From Entamoeba histolytica HM-1:IMSS (Eukaryota; Evosea; Mastigamoebida; Endamoebidae): DNA of 23,902 bases. A model generated the notes under the pieces. The model was not told the origin of the DNA. It did no database searches and worked only from the letters and a program-made list of their open reading frames with translations. Location: the NCBI RefSeq assembly GCF_000208925.1, contig NW_001914896.1, positions 69,533-93,434 on the forward strand, written 5' to 3'. Made by a program: the position numbers and the translations under genes. Positions 6,737-15,538 of the stretch are shown piece by piece. The stretch's first letter is position 1; every line of letters begins with the position of its first letter.

Positions 6737-9139
6737 ATGGCAAGATTTGAGATTAAGAGAAAAGTTAGTACTAAATCTACACGAGTTAAATGTGTTGATT
6801 TTCATCCTAAAGAGCCATGGGTATTAGCTGCACTTCATACAGGAACAATTTATATTTTAAATTATCAAACTAAATCTATTGTAAAGACACTGGATATTGG
6901 TGATAAACCAATTCGAAGTGCTAGATTTGTTGCTCGTAAAGAATGGATTATTGTTGGAAGTGATGATATGATGATTCGAGTATATAATTATAATACAATG
7001 ACATTAGAAAAGAGTTTTGTTGCACATGAAGATTATATTAGAGATATTATTGTTCATCCAACATTACCATATATTTTGACATGTTCAGATGATACTACAA
7101 TTAAATGTTTTAATTTTGAACAAAATTTTGTTGAAGTTATGGTATTTAAAGGACATACTAATGCAGTTATGTCATTATCATTAAATCCAAAAGATCCTAA
7201 TATTTTTGCATCAGGATCATTAGATGGAACAGTAAAAATATGGGGATTAAATAGTAATTCACCACATTTTACATTAGAAGGTCATGAAGCAGGAGTATGT
7301 TGTGTATGTTATTTAATAAATGATACAAGACCATATCTTTTATCAGGAGGAGAAGATACTGTTATTCGAGTTTGGGATTATCAAACTAAAGCATGTGTAA
7401 ATAAATTTGAAGGACATACTGATGTAGTGTGGAGTATTAAATGTCATGAAGAATTCCCAATTATTGCATCAGCATCAGAAGATTCTACAATTAGAATTTG
7501 GAATATTCAAACTAATAAAATTGAACGAGTATTGAATTATGATTTTGAACGTAATTGGTCATTGGCATTTAATGGGAATTTATTAGCTATAGGATCTGAT
7601 CAAGGAACATTAGTAGTAAAAATAGGATCTGATATACCTACTATTTCTATGGATGGAAATGGAAAAATTATCATGACAAAAAGACAAGATGCTATTATGT
7701 ATAATGCCAAAAATATTGAATCAGGAGATGGAGAAATATTAATGCTTCCAATGAAAGAACTTGGGGTTGTTGATGTTTTTCCACAAAATATTCAATTTTC
7801 ACCAAATGGTAGATTTATAGCAATTGTAGGAGATTCTGATTATATCATTTACACAACATTAGCATGGAGAAATGTTAAATATGGAAATTGTTCACAATTT
7901 GTTTGGTCAGATAATGGAGGATATGCTGTGTTAGAAAAGAATGGAAATGTCAAAGTATTTAATAAACAATTTGAAGAAGCCAATATCAATATCCAAGAAG
8001 AAATTAGTCCAGATGGAATCTTTGGAGGAAATTTATTAACATTAAAATATGGAGATTCATTATCATTATATACATGGGAAGGACAATTTATTACTGATAT
8101 TCAAATTGTTGCTAAAAACCTTTATTGGTCAGATACAGAACTTGTTTCTATTTGCTCAGATGATAGTTATTATATTTTAAAATATAATAGTGAAATGGTT
8201 CAACAATATTTTAATAAAAATAAAAGTGTTCCAGAAGAAGGATTAACTGAAGCATTTGAAGTACTTTCTGAAATTCCAGAAACTGTTAAATCAGGAAATT
8301 GGTATGGTGATGCATTTATTTATATTAACCATAACAATTCATTATGTTATTATGTTGGAGCATTTTGTAATATTATTACTCATTTAGAAAATAATATGTA
8401 TTTACTCGGATATTTACCTAAAGAAAATAGATGTTTCCTTAGTGATTTAAAAGGAGAAAATATTATTAGTTATAAATTACTTCATTCATTATTAGTATTC
8501 CAATCAGCTGTATTAAGAAAAGATGAAAGTAAAATTGAAGAATATTTAGCTCAAATTCCTAAAGATTCATTAAGTGTTGCAGCATTATTTTTAAAACAGC
8601 ATGAATATCCAGAATTAGCATTAAGTATTTCTGATGATCCAGAATTTAAATTTGATTTAGCAGTTAGTTTACATAAAATTGATTTAGCAAGAGAAATGGC
8701 AGATATTATAAATGATGATCATCAATGGAAAGAATTGACTAAATTATATTTGGATAATGATGATATAGAAGAAGCAATTGATTGTATGTTTAAAGGAAAT
8801 GATTGGAGTGGAATTCTTTTATTTGGTGTTGCATTAAATGATGGTGAATTAATAGAACGATTATTGAAAATTACAGAAGAAAAAGAAATTTGGAATATTG
8901 CCTTTGTTTGTGCTCATATTATGCAAATGAAAGAAAAATGTGTTCAAATATTACAAAAGACAAGTAGATATCCTGAAGCTGCAATGTATGCTGTTACTTA
9001 TGGACTTCCACCTGAATTAGCTAAAAATATTGTTGAGGAATGGAAAACTGAATTATCTGAAATTTATCCAAAACAAGCTGAGGCACTTGCAAATCCACTT
9101 GACAACCCTGAATTATTTGTTCTTCCTGAACAACAATAA
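6737..9139 (+). CDS. COPB2: Coatomer subunit beta-prime (COPI coat)
   Basis: This 800-residue protein is a clear beta-prime COP, part of the outer cage of COPI vesicles that return cargo from Golgi to ER. Residues 1 to about 300 form a WD40 propeller (repeats with GHTNAVMSL, GHEAGVCCV, GHTDVVWSI), about 300-590 a second propeller (LLPMKEL-like block, QNIQFSPNGRF), and about 590-790 an alpha-solenoid (KDSLSVAALFLKQ, EIWNIAFVCAHIMQMK, RYPEAAMYAVTY). The dilysine-cargo pocket known from yeast Sec27 is kept: Arg16, Lys18, Arg60, Asp99 and Asp118 align with yeast Arg15, Lys17, Arg59, Asp98 and Asp117. The animal acidic C-terminal tail is absent, giving a protein about 100 residues shorter than human. 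The start is fixed by MARFEIKRK, which aligns with the animal and yeast N-termini. No intron is apparent. Confidence 0.97.
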   Translation: MARFEIKRKVSTKSTRVKCVDFHPKEPWVLAALHTGTIYILNYQTKSIVKTLDIGDKPIRSARFVARKEWIIVGSDDMMIRVYNYNTMTLEKSFVAHEDYIRDIIVHPTLPYILTCSDDTTIKCFNFEQNFVEVMVFKGHTNAVMSLSLNPKDPNIFASGSLDGTVKIWGLNSNSPHFTLEGHEAGVCCVCYLINDTRPYLLSGGEDTVIRVWDYQTKACVNKFEGHTDVVWSIKCHEEFPIIASASEDSTIRIWNIQTNKIERVLNYDFERNWSLAFNGNLLAIGSDQGTLVVKIGSDIPTISMDGNGKIIMTKRQDAIMYNAKNIESGDGEILMLPMKELGVVDVFPQNIQFSPNGRFIAIVGDSDYIIYTTLAWRNVKYGNCSQFVWSDNGGYAVLEKNGNVKVFNKQFEEANINIQEEISPDGIFGGNLLTLKYGDSLSLYTWEGQFITDIQIVAKNLYWSDTELVSICSDDSYYILKYNSEMVQQYFNKNKSVPEEGLTEAFEVLSEIPETVKSGNWYGDAFIYINHNNSLCYYVGAFCNIITHLENNMYLLGYLPKENRCFLSDLKGENIISYKLLHSLLVFQSAVLRKDESKIEEYLAQIPKDSLSVAALFLKQHEYPELALSISDDPEFKFDLAVSLHKIDLAREMADIINDDHQWKELTKLYLDNDDIEEAIDCMFKGNDWSGILLFGVALNDGELIERLLKITEEKEIWNIAFVCAHIMQMKEKCVQILQKTSRYPEAAMYAVTYGLPPELAKNIVEEWKTELSEIYPKQAEALANPLDNPELFVLPEQQ

Positions 9140-10509
9140 AACTTAATTGAAATAAAAGAAAATGCGTTTCAAAGTTATTGAATTTAAGGTTAATCATATT
9201 TTTATTAAACTTCTTTTCTTTTACATAATAAAAATTTGTGTTATGTCTCTTTTTAAAGTTGTTTTAAATATCATTTAAAATTTTCATTCAAGTTTTAAAA
9301 ACAAAAAATCAATCTTTGATATAGACAAATGTCATTACATACATTTTAATAAAACAGTATCTTTTAGGAAAATAAAGACTTAATTTGTAAAAAGAAGAAT
9401 TGTTGAAAAATATTATTTACTTTAGTTAGTTTCTTGAATAGTTTTTATTATTTTTGTAAGAGTTGTTTATGGAAATAATTTCTATAATAAAAATAAAAAT
9501 CATTTAATAAAACAAAAGAATTAAAATGCTTTTTTTCTTAAAAAAAAATCTAAATTAAGGTGGGAGTTGAATTGTTTTTTGGTTTTACAGATTAGTAATT
9601 TATATTATTTAATAATTTTATTTACTATTTAGTTAATTTTTTTATCTTCAAATTTTAAATGAGATTAAATTAATATTTTTTGATTGAAAGAAAGAATGAG
9701 GCAAATTATTAATTTATTGTATTTTAATGATAGTTATAATTTTATTTATATAATTTTTCCATAAATATGTGTTTTTTGTTGAATTATTTATGAGTAAGAA
9801 AGTACTAACGTAAATAAAAACAAAATAAATAATTTAGTGCTTTATTTTTTGTGTGTTTAAAACACTTGTCATAAAATCAAAAAACAAGAACCATTTTGTT
9901 TAAACAAATTTAGTTTAACCTTTACATGTATTTAATCTCCATTTTAGTTTTTGAAAATATTCTTTTCATTAAAAGTTATCGTATTACAGATTAGTGTATA
10001 AGATGTTTAAACGAAATATTAAAAATTTGTTATTGTAATTTCTAATACCTGAAATGTGCCATTCGTGTTTTGTGAAATGAGGAAAATTGAATGAAGGAAT
10101 TAAAGAGAAAAGAGTGTATTGTTGTTAGATTGTAAATTAATAGTTTTAGAAGTTATAAGTTATGTAAATTTTGAAAATAAAAATAATAAAACCTCTATGA
10201 ATTTGTTTAGAGAAAATTGAGGGAGATTTGTAAAGTGATAAATTAATTGAAGTAAATGTGACTATAAAATATAAACAAAAATAAAATTATTAATAAAATA
10301 ACGAAAAAGTCAGAAATTTGTTAGGTGACTTAAACTTAGTAATTTCAAGAAAGTGATGATAATTTTCTTGAAGTGTTAAATTCTATAATTTACAATTATA
10401 TTACTAAGCAGAAATAGAGATATTAGTTGAGTAGAACCAATGAAGGGAATTCTTTTGATCGTAGAATGAAAAAGAAATGTAAAGAGTTTTTTATTTCGTT
10501 AGTAGACTT
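9140..10509. other. 1.4-kb AT-rich gap, nothing recognised
   Basis: This gap between coatomer beta-prime and the hybrid-cluster protein gene contains no frame of useful length, no GC-rich island, no tRNA-like structure and no match to the dispersed repeat. Short runs of A and T alternate without the strong strand bias seen after 19 kb. Its left end should hold the coatomer 3' UTR, and its right end leads into the promoter listed next. Confidence 0.5.
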
Positions 10510-10533
10510 GATATATAAAAACACCTTTGAACT
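10510..10533 (+). promoter_or_regulatory. TATA-like box and GAAC-like element of the hybrid-cluster gene
   Basis: GATATATAAAA (10510-10520) and TTTGAACT (10526-10533) lie 30-40 and 17-24 bases before the ATG at 10550. Order and spacing fit Entamoeba core promoters, where the GAAC element lies between the TATA box and the initiator and leaders are only a few bases long. The GAAC match is 6 of 8 to AATGAACT. Confidence 0.45.
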
Positions 10534-10549
10534 ATAGAAGAAAATAAAA

Positions 10550-12169
10550 ATGGAAAAGATGTTCTGTAATCAATGTGAACAAACAGCTAAAGGTACTGGC
10601 TGTACAGTTTGTGGTGTTTGTACTAAAGAACCTATTGTTTCTAATACTATGGATGTTCTTATTTATGCCCTTCGTATGAATGCTCTTGTTGCTTTAAAAG
10701 CAAAGAAAAATGGAATTGAAGTCGATAATGAATATCATGTTCTTACTTGCTCAGCACTATTCTCTACTTTGACTAATGTTAACTTCAGTGAAAAAGATAT
10801 TTCTCAGATTGTTGAACAAGTTTTTATTCAACGCAAGAAATTAATAGAAAAGTTACCAAAAAATGAGTTAAATGGAGTAGAAGATGTTGAGGATGTTGCT
10901 CATTATATTGAAACTCATCTGTCAGACAAAAGACCAAATAAATGGATTGACAACCAAGATATTCAAAGTTTAATGCAAACAATTATCTTTGGCTTGAAAG
11001 GAATTTGTGCCTATGTATGTCATGCACACTTATTGAAAAAAGATAATGTCCAAATCTTTGAATTTATCCAAGTTGCATTAGCTGCTGGTTATGATGGTAA
11101 AGAAAGAACATTAGAAGACTGGATTCATTTAACATTAGAAGTTGGTAAATGGTCACTTGAAACCATGAAGCTATTAGATGAGGCAAACAACACTCTTGGA
11201 CATCCAGAACCAACAGAAGTATTAATTGGACATAAGGCTGGAAAATGCATTTTGGTTACTGGACATGATTTGCATGATTTAGAGTTATTACTTAAACAAA
11301 CTGAAGGAAAAGGAGTTAATGTTTATACCCACGGTGAAATGCTTCCTGCACATGGATATCCATTATTGAAGAAATACAAACATCTTATTGGTCATTTTGG
11401 AACTGCTTGGCAAAACCAACAAAGAGAATTTCCAACATTCCCTGGTGCTATTCTCTTTACTACTAATTGTTTAATGAAACCATTACCTAGTTATAAGGAT
11501 AGAGTATTTACTACAAACGAAGTTGGTTTTAATGGTTTAGTTCATATTGGAAATGATAAAGATTTTACTCCAGTTATTCAGAAGGCATTAGAAATGGAAG
11601 GGTTTACTGATGATTTGAAAGAAGATACTGTAACTACTGGATTTAGTCATCATGCTATTCTTGAAGAAAAAACAGCAAATAAGTTAGTTTCATTAATTAA
11701 AGAAGGTAAAATTAAAAATATTTTTGTTGTTGGAGGTTGTGATGGAGCTAAGGCAGGAAGAAATTATTATACTGAACTTGTTCAAAAGATTCCAAAGGAT
11801 AGTATTATATTGACTTGTGCTTGTGGTAAATTTAGATTCTTTAGAGAAAAGCTTGGAGATATTGAAGGAATTCCAAGACTTCTTGACCTTGGACAATGCA
11901 ATGATAGTTATTCTGCAATTGTTGTTGCTTTAAAACTGGCTGAGATATTTAAGTGTGGGGTAAATGAACTTCCATTACACCTTATTCTCTCATGGTATGA
12001 GCAAAAAGCAGTTGCTGTCTTATTAGCATTATTATATCTTGGAATTAAGAATATTAGAATTGGACCAAGTGCACCTGCATTCTTAACTCCTGGAGTGTTT
12101 AAGTACCTTCATGATAATTTGAATTTAATGATGACCACTACACCTGATAATGATCTCGCCAACTTATAA
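10550..12169 (+). CDS. hcp: Hybrid-cluster protein (prismane), class I
   Basis: This 539-residue iron-sulfur enzyme carries a cubane cluster and the hybrid [4Fe-2S-2O] cluster. The family reduces hydroxylamine and, by current evidence, nitric oxide, protecting anaerobes from nitrosative stress. Cubane ligands are Cys6, Cys9, Cys18 and Cys24 (CX2CX8CX5C, the pattern of strict anaerobes). Hybrid-cluster ligands are His239, Glu263, Cys307, Cys397 (GGCDGA, persulfide site), Cys425, Cys450, Glu484 and Lys486 (WYEQK). Their spacing is the same as in the Desulfovibrio enzyme (for example 28 and 25 residues between the last three Cys), so all ligands are present. There is no organelle-targeting extension, so it is probably cytosolic. 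Entamoeba and other anaerobic protists are thought to have gained this gene from bacteria; its AT-rich codon use matches its neighbours, so any transfer is old. Confidence 0.96.
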   Translation: MEKMFCNQCEQTAKGTGCTVCGVCTKEPIVSNTMDVLIYALRMNALVALKAKKNGIEVDNEYHVLTCSALFSTLTNVNFSEKDISQIVEQVFIQRKKLIEKLPKNELNGVEDVEDVAHYIETHLSDKRPNKWIDNQDIQSLMQTIIFGLKGICAYVCHAHLLKKDNVQIFEFIQVALAAGYDGKERTLEDWIHLTLEVGKWSLETMKLLDEANNTLGHPEPTEVLIGHKAGKCILVTGHDLHDLELLLKQTEGKGVNVYTHGEMLPAHGYPLLKKYKHLIGHFGTAWQNQQREFPTFPGAILFTTNCLMKPLPSYKDRVFTTNEVGFNGLVHIGNDKDFTPVIQKALEMEGFTDDLKEDTVTTGFSHHAILEEKTANKLVSLIKEGKIKNIFVVGGCDGAKAGRNYYTELVQKIPKDSIILTCACGKFRFFREKLGDIEGIPRLLDLGQCNDSYSAIVVALKLAEIFKCGVNELPLHLILSWYEQKAVAVLLALLYLGIKNIRIGPSAPAFLTPGVFKYLHDNLNLMMTTTPDNDLANL

Positions 12170-12740
12170 GAATGTCAATCCAATAGTCATTAATTAAGTC
12201 TTGGTGATTTATATTTTTGTTTTAAGTTAAAAAATAAGAATTAGATGATAATAATGTAATAGAAATTGTTACTATTCTTTAATCTACCTATCAATTGGTT
12301 TTTTGTCTTTATTATATTTAATTTCAATAATTTTTATTTGATTTCAATCTTTATATCAAAGTATTTTCATATTTTATGTTTTAGTTGTTCTAATAGTTAT
12401 ATATTTCTTCAGTTGTATGAGTCTTGTTTTCTCTTATTTCTCTCTATTTCTTTTTTTTCATTGAACAATTCAATCTATAACTTTATTTAGTTTTGATTTC
12501 ATTAATTAAAATTGTTCTTTGTTATATTGTTAATGAGTTATTTTGTCTTCAGTTTATATGACATTCTTTCCGTTATCCTTCTCCTTTGTCTATGACTTAT
12601 TCTTCTTCTTTCATTTTCGACTTAAATTAAGACATTCGATTCCTACTAATTATTAGGAGATGTTAAGTTCCTAAGTTATACAAGTAAAGAATGAAAGAAG
12701 AAAAGAAAATAACATTTGCCAAAAAGAAGTTTTTTAATTT
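12170..12740. other. Intergenic gap between convergent genes
   Basis: The hybrid-cluster gene and the TGS-uridine kinase gene converge here, so both 3' UTRs lie inside. The central part is T-rich on the plus strand and gives only low-complexity open frames. A small inverted repeat, TCCTA with TAGGA around 12640-12660, is the only structure I noticed. No RNA gene or regulatory element can be supported. Confidence 0.45.
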
Positions 12741-14480
12741 TTATTCAAAAACACTTCCTCCAATAAATTCTCTAATCAATGAAGTAGATCCAATAAGGTG
12801 GTCATCAACTGGCATAAACAATTCAAGTGTATCTAATAAATTACGTGCCATATTATAGTTTGGATCATCAACTGGAACAGTTTTTAATAATGGAAGGACA
12901 TATGGATAAATAGCTGCAATCTCATAATCCATTGAAGAATTCCATATTTTATCTGCTTGATCAACAAATGGAAATATGTATTTCTCTTCACCCTTAGCAA
13001 CATTAAACCAACTCTTTAATGTATGTGATGCTGTGTAATTTCTAGTTAAATAGTCTCGTACTATTCTTCTATAGAATCTTAATACTTGATTTCCTATAAA
13101 ATTATACTCATCAATGTTCAATTGTGTGAGTGGTGCTATGAAGATATAATATTTTTGTTCTCTTGGAATAGCAGGAGTTAATGCTTCATCAATTCCATGA
13201 AGTCCTTCCATAACAATAACCCCATTTGGTGGCAATTTAAGGATTTTATCTTGTATTAATGAATATTTACCTGATACAAAATCAAAGACATATGGATGAA
13301 CTTCTTCTCCTCGGAAGAGTCGTGTAAGTGTATCATTCAAATCACCAAGTCTCAATGCTTCTAAACACTCAAAATCGTAATTTCCATTCTCATCCTTAGG
13401 AGAGTCTACTCGATGTTTATAATAATCATCAGTACTTAATACAACTGGTGTAATTCCTCTAAGTTTTAATTGTACTCCAAGTTTTTTACTAAATGTAGTT
13501 TTACCTGATGCACTTGGTCCTGCAATAGAAATAAGTTTAACTCCTCTTGTTTTAATCTTTTCAATAGCATCTTCTGCTATTTGTGCTATTTCCATGTCTT
13601 GTCTATTTTCCATCATCATTATAGTTGTTTTGTCTCCTTTTATAATTCTCTTATTAAGATCACCAATACATTCAATTCCAACTGCTTGTGCTACTTTATT
13701 TGATGTTTTATAGTTTTCTATGATCTTTTTTGTTTCAATTTCTCTTATTGTTTTTGGAATTGGTTTGTTTTGTTGTGGGAATAATAACATCATTCCTGTT
13801 TTATCAGTTCCTACTATTAAATTAAAATCTTTTAATATTCCTGTTCGTCCTAAAAGTGGTCTAACAAATAATGTCATAAATCCTTCTAAATAACTACATT
13901 TAATTTCTTCATTATTATTACTTTTTAAAAGTGAAAGTGTCATTCTTCTATTAGTCTTTGTGAAATAATTAATTGCTTCTGCATATGATAGAACTACTTC
14001 TTTTATTTCTTTATTTCCATTGATTAATTCATCCATTTTGTGTTTAATGGTATTACACTCTTCTTCAGTAAACTCTTTTCCATCAGATTTATTAATACAA
14101 TATCCATTATTGACATGATGTTCAACAGTAACTCCAAACTTTGTTCCATATGTCATATAAGCAGCAGTAGCAAATACCATAACCAATGACCTTCTATAAA
14201 TTGAAAACCCTTCATAAGAATTTAAAAATACAGGAACAACATTAGCAAGACCAACATTAATACTAGCATTTGTTGAATACACTCTTCCATTAACCATAAT
14301 ACCAACTAATTCATTATTATTTAATGATGGGTGTGAGAGTAAGGTGGTTAGGTGTAATGGTCTAGTGTGAATTTCTTGTGTTCCATCAGTAAATGTAACA
14401 ATAGTTTTTGAAATGTCTGTTACATTATCAATGGTAGTAGGAGTAGATGAATTAACAGTTGGTAGAGATAAACTTGACAT
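12741..14480 (-). CDS. TGS-domain uridine kinase-like protein
   Basis: This 579-residue protein joins a threonyl-tRNA-synthetase-like N-terminus to a uridine kinase. Residues 26-84 look like a TGS domain (TFTDG, VGIMVNGRVY), and about 110-175 like the synthetase second additional domain (VEHHVNNGYCI, then an EF/EE helix). A poorly conserved linker runs to about 310. The kinase domain has Walker A GPSASGKTT (321-329), STDDYYK (349-355), a conserved MEGLHGID block (424-431) and the RRIVRDYLTR lid (471-480). Uridine kinases phosphorylate uridine or cytidine using ATP or GTP. The same TGS-kinase fusion occurs in many bacteria and some eukaryotes; what the front part does is unclear. Start ATG at 14480 is the first in frame. 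Its promoter is shared divergently with the ABHD17-like gene (237 bases between starts). Confidence 0.87.
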   Translation of the reverse strand: MSSLSLPTVNSSTPTTIDNVTDISKTIVTFTDGTQEIHTRPLHLTTLLSHPSLNNNELVGIMVNGRVYSTNASINVGLANVVPVFLNSYEGFSIYRRSLVMVFATAAYMTYGTKFGVTVEHHVNNGYCINKSDGKEFTEEECNTIKHKMDELINGNKEIKEVVLSYAEAINYFTKTNRRMTLSLLKSNNNEEIKCSYLEGFMTLFVRPLLGRTGILKDFNLIVGTDKTGMMLLFPQQNKPIPKTIREIETKKIIENYKTSNKVAQAVGIECIGDLNKRIIKGDKTTIMMMENRQDMEIAQIAEDAIEKIKTRGVKLISIAGPSASGKTTFSKKLGVQLKLRGITPVVLSTDDYYKHRVDSPKDENGNYDFECLEALRLGDLNDTLTRLFRGEEVHPYVFDFVSGKYSLIQDKILKLPPNGVIVMEGLHGIDEALTPAIPREQKYYIFIAPLTQLNIDEYNFIGNQVLRFYRRIVRDYLTRNYTASHTLKSWFNVAKGEEKYIFPFVDQADKIWNSSMDYEIAAIYPYVLPLLKTVPVDDPNYNMARNLLDTLELFMPVDDHLIGSTSLIREFIGGSVFE

Positions 14481-14717
14481 AATGTTTTTGTATTAATGAA
14501 AATATTAGTTTCTAGATCTTGTAGTAGAAAAAGACTATATTTTTAGAGTGAATAAAATGGAAGTTTTTGGTTTGGTTTTTTCTATTTTCAAATGAAAACC
14601 ATAAATAACACTTAAGAAAAATAATAAATAAAATTCTTGTTAAACATAATTTAAGAGATAACAAAAACGAAAAGAAAGAAATCCTCAACTTAATAATTAG
14701 TTATTAGATTATTTTCT

Positions 14718-15500
14718 ATGGGTAACAGCATCACTTGTAAGTATGCTTTTCTTCCTCCTCAAAACAAATATTCTATTAATGCATTTGAAATTTGCCATAT
14801 CAACAATAGACATGTTCCTTATTATATAATAAATTCTGAATTTCCAAGTAATGGGTATATTATATTTTCACATGGAAATGCTGAAGATATTTCTACTTCT
14901 ATAGAGTGTATGAGGAGATTTTCTAAAATTGTTCGATGCAATATTATTGGTTATGATTACACTGGATATGGAAGTAATATTGGTGACCCTTCAGAAAGTA
15001 ATTGTGATCAAGACATTTTAGCGATTTTTCTTATGGCTGTAAAAGACATGAATATACCACAACAAAATATTGCACTTATGGGTCATTCTATAGGATGTGG
15101 ACCAACACTCTGGTTAGCAAATCAAATTCAATTGGATAAACTAAAAAAATATAATATTCAACAAGGTATTCTTGGGAGTGTATTATCTATAAGTGGATTT
15201 ACTTCTGCTTGTGCTGTTGTTGATCAAAGACTAACATACATTCCATTTACTGATATTTTCAATAATGAGAATACAATTAAAGAGTTAAAAATGCCAGTCT
15301 TTATTGCTCATGGTTTAAATGATACAATTATTCATGTTTCACATGCTACTCGTTTAAGTGAAGCTATTAAATGTAAAGACAATTTTGAGTTGTATTTAGT
15401 AGAAGACTGTGGGCATAATGATATATTTAGTAATATAGAATTTCAAACAGCAATATTGTCATTTATAGAAAGTTATTTTCAAAACCATCTTATTAATTAA
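14718..15500 (+). CDS. ABHD17-like alpha/beta hydrolase (probable protein depalmitoylase)
   Basis: This 260-residue serine hydrolase has the oxyanion motif SHGNAED (51-57), GYDYTGYG (78-85), the nucleophile elbow GHSIGCG (Ser124), the acid Asp202 (HGLNDTII) and the catalytic His233 (CGHNDI). The order and the GYDYTGYG and GHND motifs match the ABHD17/FAM108 and Bem46 group; animal ABHD17 enzymes remove palmitate from Ras and PSD95. The N-terminus, MGNSITCK, has Gly2 and Thr6 suited to N-myristoylation and Cys7 suited to palmitoylation, so the enzyme is probably anchored on the inner face of a membrane. Animal ABHD17 is also anchored by N-terminal cysteines. The ATG is set by this motif. Substrates in this organism are unknown. 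Confidence 0.85.
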   Translation: MGNSITCKYAFLPPQNKYSINAFEICHINNRHVPYYIINSEFPSNGYIIFSHGNAEDISTSIECMRRFSKIVRCNIIGYDYTGYGSNIGDPSESNCDQDILAIFLMAVKDMNIPQQNIALMGHSIGCGPTLWLANQIQLDKLKKYNIQQGILGSVLSISGFTSACAVVDQRLTYIPFTDIFNNENTIKELKMPVFIAHGLNDTIIHVSHATRLSEAIKCKDNFELYLVEDCGHNDIFSNIEFQTAILSFIESYFQNHLIN

Positions 15501-15538
15501 ATTCATTAGTAATAAAGAAATAAATTAACAATTTAAAT

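Noticed and set aside
12631..12660. ATTCGATTCC as a tRNA B box
   Set aside because: The bases around it do not form the T-arm or acceptor pairs.
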